From the NCBI GenBank assembly GCA_028554645.1, contig JAQOOI010000002.1:1-64000 (forward strand): a stretch of DNA of 64,000 nucleotides, read 5' to 3'. This document shows, in pieces, positions 36,785-46,119 of the stretch. Source of the stretch: Omphalotus guepiniiformis (lineage: Eukaryota > Basidiomycota > Agaricomycetes > Agaricales > Omphalotaceae). The notes below the pieces were generated by a model. That model was not told where the DNA came from and did not search any database. It worked only from the letters and a program-made list of their open reading frames with translations. Every line of letters begins with the position of its first letter. Within the stretch, counting starts at the first letter, position 1. The position numbers and the translations under genes are program-made.

Positions 36785-36965
36785 TCCTGCGAATACGGAC
36801 ACGTATACCGACTCATCCTCAGCACCCCGACCTCTCCGCCGGGCATTTCTGCCTCCACCTCTGCCTCACTATCAACTATATTCACCACACGTGTTGGTAC
36901 CGTCAACTGGCGTTATAGGCGAGATCTATATCCATACGTCGTCGAAAGGAATTTGGATGGGGGGC
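36785..36965 (+). pseudogene. Fragment of the OXR1-like disordered region
   Basis: This stretch resembles 25,860-26,050, inside the first exon of the OXR1-like gene; the shared words include TCATCCTCAGCACCCC and TTCACCACACGT-like segments with many changes. The frame is not kept. It adds a second degenerate copy of the same gene. Confidence 0.6.
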
Positions 36966-37284
36966 GACTTAGTGGGATTCATCTTTCGCGGGGTATGTCG
37001 CCTGCATCGAGGTTGAGGTCGATACCGTGATCAGGATGGCCCGGGAGATCAGGATCGCATGTCGAATTCCATCCTTTATGTGCGCAATGAAGCCTCCCGT
37101 CGCCCTAAGTCGGAAAGATGTAGCATACAAGCCAGGATGAGGAAGTCGAGGTTGGCATTCCCCAGGAAATCCTTCTTACGTAATTGCCGCTTTCCACCGG
37201 CTGACAGTGAAGATTTGCGTCCGCCACTCTCCTCGAAACCTCGAATTTACCTGTTGTCGTCTCTAAGAAAATAACGTCAAGTAA

Positions 37285-37640
37285 TACACCGAAACCATGG
37301 CCAATCTCCATTGCCTGTACCACAGGAACAGAAGATACCGCCCTTCTGCAGTACTCGCAGTGTCTGCATTTGACGAGATTTCGAATGCAATCTGCAGACG
37401 ACGGTCGAGAATTACCTTAATTCCCAAGGATGATTCAGGATAGACACCGGGTTTCGTTCCGGAATCATGGGTATACCCGACTGGATTGCACGGTCCGTTT
37501 TATGACACAGACGGAAGTCAGATCAGGCATCCACGGTGTACTTTTCACGATCGAGCCAGGGTTTCAGTTGTGGATGTCGTGCAGAAGGCGAGAGGTGGAC
37601 GGTTCTATTCGTCATGAGCATGTTGGTGCTGGAAGAGTTG
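37285..37640 (+). pseudogene. Decayed copy of the secreted-type protein gene at 57.4 kb
   Basis: Aligning this plus-strand stretch with the coding strand of 57,447-57,890 gives clear similarity: KPWPISIACTTG here against KPWPLSVACTTG there. It is followed by related words for FDEISNA, and the GLHGPF and DGQIRQHGV regions. Several frameshifts and stops break it. Confidence 0.7.
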
Positions 37641-37884
37641 TACGAGGAGGAGGCAGTTTGAGAGGCTTTATGAGTCTTTGCCACCATGGCGAATTTCCAG
37701 GACCTCAGGACGAATTGCGAGCCAAGCCTTCAGCGAGACATTTCAAGACACGCTAGTGTATATCAAATGACCTCACGGCTTCTGTATTGACTCAGGTTGG
37801 GAATCCGAAACTGTCTATTTATTCTCCTATCTCATTCTATCAAGGTACCCACTTTTCGTTTTCGTCTCCAGTCTACAGCCTACG

Positions 37885-39495
37885 ATGCAAAATAAATCTT
37901 TCCCGGTCTCTTCGAACCCTCGCGACTTCAGTCCTGGCTCTCTTATGGACCAGCTACGCAGTGCAATTATTCCCAGTGAATCATACATCTCCCAACTCTC
38001 CAGCTACATCAACGAAAGCGAGCGTGAACTTCGTGCTCTCGATGCTAAATTTCGTTCTCGCCGTCCCACTCTTGCCCTCGAGGAGACTCGAAATAACCTT
38101 CAGAGTATCCACGACCAGGCAAAGGGGTTATGTGCTCCCATACGGCGACTGTCCGTGGAGATCCTCGGGGAGATCTTCTCACTCTGTGTTGAATCTCAAG
38201 AATCCGTCATATTTAGCGAGAGATCTCAAGTAATGAGTCTTTCGCAAGTGTGTCATTGGTGGAGGGAGATCATTGGGACCTCACCGCAGCTGTGGGCTAG
38301 CGTTCCGTGGGATATCGATGTCTATAACGATAAAGCATATCCAATGGTTTCTCACTTTCTCTCGAAGTCTCAAAATGCGCCTCTCAACTTGAGGTTCTCT
38401 CTTGATACACCTGGACCGAAGGAAATTTTGAGGACACTGCTAGGTCAATCTGATCGATGGCGCTCTGCGAAATTGATTTCGGATGAATACCTATGGAAAT
38501 GGTTAACATATGAATTGCGAACCCGACCACGCCCTGTGGATGGTTACTTCCCCAACTTGCAGTCGCTCACGATTTCAGACGAGGATAATTACCTATCAAA
38601 GCCTCTGAATCGAATCTACATGTTCGAAACTGCCCCCAACTTGTCTTCGTTCACTATCAATAATTTGAATGGCTATTTCACGTTACCCTACTCACAGCTC
38701 AAGGCTCTCCAAGTGAATAACAAATGTGATAATACTCTCATGCACCAGTGCCGTAATTTGGAGAAGCTTGATCTCACTATTGATGAAGAGTTTCCAATCG
38801 TGCACACGTCCGTGCCATTCCCCACCTACACTGCACTTTCGACACTAGTACTTCGCTCCTGTTACCCTGACCTCTGTTCATGGGTGTTTCGCACACTCAC
38901 ATTCCCGTCGCTAACGAGACTCGAGCTCTTTATTAACAGTATCGATGACAAACCTCGTCGATGGCCAGTGGAGGATCTTCAATCCTTGATTTCACGTTCA
39001 GGGTGTGCTTTGGAGATGCTTGTCATCGATGGTCCCTTCCTCTTGACGGAGGATGAATTTTACGAAACGTATCGTGTGCTACCCTCTCTTACCCACTTGG
39101 AGATCAAATGGTACAGACACTACAGTGACGGCCTCGATCCATCAAAAACACCATGTAGTACTTCGCTACTCAATTCGCTTACAATCAAAGAGGACGTGCA
39201 GTCTCAGCATCAAGTGTTCCTACCCCGCTTGACATATCTGGTCATGAATAATTTCTATCTAGACGCTGAGCTTGCCCAAAAGTTTGTTGAGATGGTGAAT
39301 TCAAGAAAGTGGCTGGATATTCCTGGTGTCGCGCCCCTTGGCAAAGTTGAGTTTGTGGACTACGTAGACTTTGAAGGGGTTGAGTTGTCTAGTATACAAA
39401 ATTGTGTACGTCCCAGATTGATTTCTTCAGGAGTCACTGGCAGAGAGGAGTTTGAGGGGAGCGGTCCAGAACTCTATACGCTTTGGAGCTTGTAA
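37885..39495 (+). CDS. F-box/LRR-like protein
   Basis: A single uninterrupted exon encodes 536 residues, starting MQNKSFPVSSNPRD. An N-terminal coiled-coil-like stretch is followed at about residues 85-130 by an F-box (APIRRLSVEILGEIFSLC, then SLSQVCHWWREI and SPQLWASV). The rest is made of degenerate leucine-rich segments such as FPNLQSLTI, LKALQVNN, CRNLEKLDL, TALSTLVLRS and LPSLTHLEI. F-box proteins recruit substrates to SCF ubiquitin ligases. This layout is one of the largest families in mushroom genomes and individual targets are unknown. A decayed piece of a relative lies at about 40,975-41,215. Confidence 0.85.
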   Translation: MQNKSFPVSSNPRDFSPGSLMDQLRSAIIPSESYISQLSSYINESERELRALDAKFRSRRPTLALEETRNNLQSIHDQAKGLCAPIRRLSVEILGEIFSLCVESQESVIFSERSQVMSLSQVCHWWREIIGTSPQLWASVPWDIDVYNDKAYPMVSHFLSKSQNAPLNLRFSLDTPGPKEILRTLLGQSDRWRSAKLISDEYLWKWLTYELRTRPRPVDGYFPNLQSLTISDEDNYLSKPLNRIYMFETAPNLSSFTINNLNGYFTLPYSQLKALQVNNKCDNTLMHQCRNLEKLDLTIDEEFPIVHTSVPFPTYTALSTLVLRSCYPDLCSWVFRTLTFPSLTRLELFINSIDDKPRRWPVEDLQSLISRSGCALEMLVIDGPFLLTEDEFYETYRVLPSLTHLEIKWYRHYSDGLDPSKTPCSTSLLNSLTIKEDVQSQHQVFLPRLTYLVMNNFYLDAELAQKFVEMVNSRKWLDIPGVAPLGKVEFVDYVDFEGVELSSIQNCVRPRLISSGVTGREEFEGSGPELYTLWSL

Positions 39496-39601
39496 CTCTA
39501 GCACTGTTTCTGTATTAATCTAACTGTGTCCCCATCTAAACCCTACTATAATTACAACAATGACCTTTAGACTAATCCGTAGCTTGTATTTCGTCAGCAC
39601 G

Positions 39602-39623
39602 AATGCACTTGCGAAAGTGCATT
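39602..39623. terminator. Perfect hairpin downstream of the F-box gene
   Basis: AATGCACTT and AAGTGCATT form a nine-base perfect stem around a four-base loop, about 110 bases after the F-box stop codon. A role in 3' end formation is only a guess. Confidence 0.35.
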
Positions 39624-40974
39624 ATTAGAGTATTGAAAGCTCAGTAGTTTAGAAGATGCGAACTGGCGGTTATGCTTACCAGCTACTCGCCATGATACCG
39701 CCCGCACGACAGAACTGAGGAAGTGACTCGGACATAGTCTCGTACCCAGACGTACTGGGTAGCGCGACCCATGCAACGGTCGCACCACAACACATACCTG
39801 AGGGTCCAGGGAGGTTGGGAGGTACGAAGCGAGATAAAAGAGCCAGTGTCAAACTGAAGGGTCAAAAATTTGGCGTGGCGGCCCGGTCCGAGAATTACCG
39901 AAAGCCGTAGTGGGCCCGTGCGCATCCCGGAATTCCTCTCTCTACACCCTTGAGGTTCGACGCATGACGCGGAGCTGTGTATCTATCTATCTATCTATCT
40001 ATCCCTTGCTCCCAAGGCAGATGCATACAGACGGCAAACGAGGGCGAGGCCAGATTTCATCGTAGAGATGTATATATATGAGCAGGCGTTGGGGACACGA
40101 GTTGGGTCATCTGGAAGATGAACGATACTGCAGATGAACCGAAACCGCGTGCTCGGATGTATGCGTTCCTCACTACACCAACCCCAAGATTACCATGTCC
40201 GTAATTACCCGCTCGAACGTCTGAGCGGCGCAGTAGGCGCCCAAGTTGCAGCCTCAAGCACCAAAGACGACGACAACATACTCTTTAGTTATTCGGTACT
40301 CGCTTCACAAGGTATAGGGCGGTTGTTGGTACTTGTGCGTTTAAGCTTGATTTCGAGACGTTGGAGGATGACGACGAGTTTGTTCTAGTGCAGGAAGAAG
40401 TCGAGGTAGGTGGGCTTGTTTGTTCTTCATCAATGTTCGAAGTTTTTTTGGCGCCTCCTGGCTCACACATATGTTTGTATGCAGATTTGCACTTGCTCGT
40501 GCGGTGTACGCGCAAACGAAAATCTTCTCTATGGACCTCTTCTACAGCACCGCACCGTTGTACGTCCGTTCCCTATTGGGTCTTTCCGTTATACACTTCT
40601 TGTATGCCTCTTAACGCACCACTAGATCTTGTCCTTCCAGAGCATTACCTCATACGCAGAGCATGGTCATTCGTGCGGGTGTATTGACCGACATCGTGAT
40701 GCAAGCGGCGGAGGTCGATGGGCGGGAAAAGATGGCTGTTTCTGTTGCTCCACAAGGGTGTGGAAGGGGTGGGCGAAGCAGGTGAAGTGGAAGGCGATCA
40801 ATCTCAAGATGATGAATGTGTGAGGGAAGCTGAGGACGCTAGTTGAAGAACAAGAGAGAGGGTGAGGTGGGTAGTATCTCCTTCTTCGTATACATAAGCT
40901 CGGCTCATACATTGGTCTAGTACCGGTATTGTTGCATTCTTGACATTGACATCGTTAACAAGTCTGGAAGAAAT
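39624..40974. other. Intergenic with microsatellite
   Basis: No supported gene. It holds a short ATCT tetranucleotide microsatellite at about 39,980-40,003. A short open stretch at 40,340-40,400 (FKLDFETLEDDDEFVLVQEE in one frame) looks like a fragment of a coding exon, but I could not connect it to neighbours. Confidence 0.4.
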
Positions 40975-41215
40975 CTGCAAGCCTGACGTTGGATGAATAC
41001 GTGTGGGAATGCGTAGTGGAGGAATTACAAACGCGACCCCGTCCCGCGAACATTGGAGTCGCTCACGATCGACGATCAAATGTTCGAAAAGTCGTAGCCT
41101 CTGGACCCAGTCGGCGTGTTCGAAATTGCCCCGAGGCTATCTAGGCTGGTGGTGCATCGACAAGTAATTTTCTCTTGGGGAAAGCAGGCCAAACTTGAGG
41201 TGAAGACCGAGCTGA
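40975..41215 (+). pseudogene. Fragment of an F-box/LRR gene
   Basis: The sequence resembles the intact F-box gene around 38,480-38,680 (DEYLWKWLTYELRTRPRP and FETAPNLS regions), with the aligned bases carrying several indels. The frame is broken. It is a relic of a related gene. Confidence 0.65.
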
Positions 41216-43450
41216 AGAGCGGAGGCCCAGGGGTCGACACAAAAAACGGGGGCATGTCTCATCTTGTTTTTCGACCAGTGCCAAGCTCACACTAGACCCT
41301 TGTCAGTGGAAACTTCATGCCTACTACATTCCGGCTTCGTAGTACGATGAAAAGTGAAGCTTTCCTTCAACCCGTTTGATACAAGCGTCTGGATAAATGT
41401 ATTATAGCTTTGATTCTCATCGTGGCTCATTCGGATTCACGTTAAACAGTACCCGGCTAACTCGTAGAGTCCTATCATGATTTCGTTTAATCTTTGAATC
41501 TTGGTATTCATAGAGTAAATGTGCATACTACACAGTGAGACGAATGTCATGTTGCATCAATCCTCGAGCTACAGTAATTGGCAAATGCTACACCATACAG
41601 TAAGCCTTTCTATTCAGACGGGAATCGAGTAAGTAGATCTCACCCAGTACACGAATATAATCGCTTCGCTTGCAAGTCTTTTCTAGAAACTTGAATCGCA
41701 ACCCAGTATTGGTAGTAAGCCTTTTGCGTGCGTGAGTTCCGAATCGAGGCAAATGCAAACAGAAGGTAATATGTTGAGTGAGAAAGAGAGCAAGGGATGG
41801 TCAAAGTCGTCGATTTAAAAAAAAAACTAGTACGCGTCAAGCTTCAATTAAAAGTACTGAACAGACTTGCCCCGCATACCTACATGTCATCTTGATATTG
41901 TTGGCGTCAAGCTTCAATTAAAAGTATTGAACAGACTTGCCCCTCATACCTACATGTTATCTTGATATTGTGACGCAAGTAGAACGGCCCCTGGCCAGCA
42001 ATACCGACATTAGAAATCGAGTCGGGTTGCATAATCGGCCTCATTCGACCTGGCGATCCTGAGACCTTTTCTATCGCAGAAACTGTGGAGATCGAGCCTA
42101 ATTCAATGGGTACAACGACTGTTCATAGCAATAACGAGTTGGAAGATTTATTTGTCTCCAAGTCTTTTTATCGTTCTTTCTCTTCACCGAGAACTACAAA
42201 TACTTGGCTTCAAGGGCAGCGATTTTCTTATAGCTAAAGGAGTTCTAGATCAAGAGTATCTGAGCGGTCGCCGCAAGATGCTGTGAGCGTGACCATTAGA
42301 TATTAGCCCAACCACAGCGAATGGTGCTGGCAGTCATAGAAGTAAATGATCACGTGGGAGATGAACGCCACTACTATTGCTTACAGTTGTTTACGCGTTC
42401 GAGTTGCGCGGCATTCAACAATTCATTCCCTTGTCCCTCTGCACTTCCATCCTCTCTCGTCTCGCCTCGTACTATGTCAGCTTGAGGGCCCCAAGCTATG
42501 ACTAGGACGGCTAACGGTGGGATGGACGCTGTCAGTAGCTGGACCAGATCCTTGGACCACGCTGATGATGCAACGAGACGAGAAGATCCGCTGGCACCAT
42601 TTTGACTACATACACGAACCTGACCCCAGGATCGTTTTCTCATGGTGTCAATGATGGCAAGGCTTACAGAACCAGACCTCTGGATCGTAAAGCTTTAAAG
42701 TGGAGGGGAGATCATTTATTGTTCATGTCAATCGGCGACTGTCGTAGATGCACCTGAACCGGACCTCTCGGATCAGCGCTAACTACGTCAGAAGCAACAA
42801 CCGGGCTCGTGCCTACGACGAGCTACGACGCTGGAAGTACTAAGTTGCGAACCTGACCTCAGGAGCGAGCGACAGTTGGGTATTCAGATGGGGCATGCGC
42901 TTCAATGGCGAGTTTCATGTTCGTGTTAATTTATTGTATCGTTGAAAATATTTGTATACGACTTATGTGCTTCTCGTAACAGAAAGTGGGACTCTCTCGA
43001 AGATACAAGACAGAAAAGTGTTGGACGTGAGTGAGCTATCCAACTTTACGGGGACGTAATAACGGTGCTCCTGCCCTAGCTTTGTGGTCTACATCCTGCT
43101 TTAAGGAAGTCAGTGGATAGACGCAAGAACATTTGGAAAGTATGCATCACCTCGCTGAAGGCTGCCAGTAGCTTACAGTGCGCCGAAATATTTCAACCTG
43201 TATTGGCATAGTCAAGTGTTCATCACGTAGATTGCAAGAACATCCTTGCAGTGCGGTGAGTTGCCGAGCCGCTGTGAATAGTATGTAAAACTCATTCGTC
43301 TGATGAACAGCATAATACGATGTAAGAGTCACTGCGGCATCTGAGCGCCGAAGACGTTGTATGCTGACAAGCTGCACGTTTCTGGTCGACTGATTATATA
43401 TTTGTGTGAGACTTTCTAATTTACAATTCTGTCATGTGTTACATGTCAGT
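41200..43450. repeat. Duplicated block, copy A
   Basis: Segments of this block recur in the same order at 52.2-53.8 kb (copy B) and 59.7-61.5 kb (copy C). Marker words include CTTGAGGGCCCCAA at 42,481 in A, 53,468 in B and 60,485 in C. In this copy the block runs into the 3' end of the intact XanA-like gene. No other gene is supported within it. Confidence 0.65.
41835..41972 (+). repeat. 70-bp tandem duplication
   Basis: Two adjacent copies of a 70-bp unit starting CGTCAAGCTTCAATTAAAAG differ at only a few positions, so the duplication is recent. Confidence 0.9.
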
Positions 43451-43466
43451 GCGTATTCGAAAAGCT

Positions 43467-44991
43467 TCATGCCCACTTGGCCACATCCTCAGGGGAAGGT
43501 CCCGCAGGATCATCGGAAGCCGCAAGATTGCATTGATGGAACATGCGCACTTGGTCTGGAGTGAACGCACCCACAACGCTGTGCAGAATGGCGCGATTGT
43601 GAAAGAGCACTAGATCCTTTTCACGCCTATGGGTTTCGTTAGAATAACTCATTGATAGGTGAATGTGCTTGCTCACCAATCGTGTGGATATACCAACTAT
43701 CACGTAGTACACGGTCAGTTTCAATATTTATGTAAAGAGTATCATGTCGCGCTTACACTGGGAGCAATTGCAGGCCTCTGCATCGTGTACAGAAGTTCTC
43801 GGACCTCTTTCAAGTCGGTGATATGCGCACCATCGGGGTACAAAGCACCTTCCCGGGCGGCTCCTTCAGGAAGTGGATCAATGAGCATCTCCGCAACGCC
43901 GCAGGGGTGAACTTGAAACGACAGCGTTTTGGTAACGGGATTCTTCCATACCTAGAGACATCGTTGAAAATTGATTACAGAACAGTCAGGATGAAAGTGA
44001 AATTTACAACGGGATACACTTTGCGTCTTTCTTCCTCCCAAGGTGGCAAATCTTCAAATGGCATCTCCAAACCTTCTGACTCGATTCCGAGGCCAGTGGA
44101 TTTAGCATGAGCGGGTGCCATCCAGACGTAAGGGTGTGGTGCATCTATGATGACTGTTCAGAGGAATTATGAAATTAAGTGAATTGCTACTTACATTTCA
44201 CCTTGGATCTAATAGCGACGCTCTTCAGGTCAGGAGGGAGGATTTGGAGCATGGTTTGTCCTGATACAAATGCGGTCGTGCCAAGAGGCAAAGACAATTC
44301 ATCGCCTGTCCCGTCGTCGTATCGACAGATCTGTTTGGGGCCCTTCGGGACCTTAATCGCATGCAGAGTCGTCACCCGAGGGGGCGAAAGATTATACAGA
44401 GCAGCGTCGATGTGCCATCGATAGAATCGGGTTACTCCTTTCGCTTCATCTTCGGGGCTAACGATGGTCTTGTGGAAAGTCTTGTGGCTCGGGTGTTTCA
44501 ACCTTGCTTCTGCGAGTCCTTCGTGGTCGTATACCATGCCGTTACCGATGAGCTGAACTTGCGGTACGCGAGGTATGGTTTTCAAATCCGGATGAAGGAT
44601 CGATTTCTTCGAACTCTCTGTCTTGTTGTTTCCATGCCCATAATTCTCGGATTCTGGATCGAAAGCCTTACGATAGCAGTCAGTGGGGGTGAAATACGGT
44701 GTCGCTCCAGAACAGTACTAACCTTTGTCAAGGCATACTGTTGCTCAGGTGTAAGACTGACGTTTCGGAAGAGTAAAGCGTCATGCTAGATGTGTTATCA
44801 GTGAAGTATCAGTGGGTATCAATGGTAATGTGCGGTGCAGTGCGCACCTTGTACAAGGCGTTCTTGATTTCTTCCAGTTGCTCGGGGGTACAGTTGCCGG
44901 GATCAATACCTCTGACCTCTCGCCCAAATGTTGTAAACTTTGAGGCGTCTGCGGTTGCTGGAAGCGGCAGTGGTAGAAGCTCTATACCCAT
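43467..44991 (-). CDS. xanA: XanA-like TauD-family 2-oxoglutarate dioxygenase
   Basis: Seven exons (44991-44848, 44785-44723, 44666-44195, 44144-44011, 43951-43757, 43696-43677, 43626-43467) give an intact 395-residue protein. It has the TauD/TfdA fold signature: HDALLFRNVSLTPEQQYAL, the HxD iron ligands in RFYRWHIDAALY, TTAFVSGQTM, APHPYVWMAPAHA, the distal His in LVLFHNRAILHSVV and the Arg in DQVRMFHQCNLA. The overall pattern fits fungal XanA, which converts xanthine to urate with oxygen and 2-oxoglutarate in the cytosol. This is supported by the neighbouring gene on the same strand, 1.1 kb upstream, which encodes a urate/xanthine-type permease. The start chosen is the Met in MGIELLPLPLP. 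TauD assignment is firm; substrate assignment is by resemblance and context. Confidence 0.75.
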
Positions 44992-46119
44992 TGATAAATC
45001 AATTGGGGGATTCGTGACGCAGAGATGGACGGTGTGGGTGTTGGTTAGGAGTTGGATGGGAAAATTGGATGTGTTGGGGATGACTCTGCTTATGGAGGTC
45101 TCATAAGTCTTGTAAGAAAGCCCACTTGGCCCAGTATGGTAGCTTGTAGAAGGTAGGGATCGGATCAAGTGTGATATGACGTTCGACTTGGACAGACACT
45201 TTAGGAGAGAGAAGATGTTGAAGCTACACGGGGGTGCTACAAGGTCCTACACCAACGGGAGAAGCGACCCCTTCCCAGATTGCTATCATCTAGAGGTATA
45301 CTTAGATCCCGACTTGCCGGAGACTAGGCTCGAGCTTGAATCTTGAATCCTGATGCCTTGAAGTCGAGAAAAGCCAGAGATATCACTTGTGTTTGATATT
45401 GACCCGAGATAGGGCATCTCGTTGATATTTGAGGTCATGTTCCACTAAGTTGGCTACTAGCTGGAAAATTATATGAATGCCGGTAGCTTCTGAGGCTATG
45501 GCCACCTCGCCGCTGTCACCTCGCTGCTGTCACCCTTTGAATTTGGCCAAATCATGGCAGATGGCTGATATAGCTTGTATCTGCCACTTTGAGTCTTGAA
45601 TGTGTACGCAGTGATGATATTTGTACACCGAGGAGCCCGGCTTTGCCATGTGAACCTGGTCCTGTATATTTGCTCGCTGCCAATGTGCTAGCTATCTGTC
45701 AGTGTGCTGGCACCATCATGATTGTTCACTTAATATCACATAAGTTGGATGCATCCGTCTTCTTCAAGTCTACGTGTACATCTAGTACGCGATAATGTCG
45801 GCTCTGTGACCTGTGGGCAGCCGCTGGCACAACGAAACTTCAACTTGCAACTTGATTTTATCGTTTGATCACCTTCTGCAGCGTTCTGCCTTTGATCCTT
45901 GGTTTCCGAGCGCCTGCAGACCAACTTGTGATCCATAACACTTTCATCATTGCACCCGCTTCTGCTCGGATGTGAGCAAGCTATAGAATGTAATTGCCTT
46001 ACAATAGTCTCTCGGCAAGATCATCATGGTGCCAGTATATGTAGAATAAGTTATAGAGATACTATACCAGTATCTACATTCTATAGCACCTAGCACGATA
46101 CACAAAATTGTTCCAGATA
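44992..46119. promoter_or_regulatory. Presumed promoter of the XanA-like gene
   Basis: It lies between the permease 3' end and the dioxygenase start, both on the minus strand. No exon is seen. Inverted arms GCTATAGAATGTA (45,980-45,992) and its complement (46,075-46,087) enclose about 80 bases and could fold as a hairpin near the permease 3' end. Confidence 0.4.
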
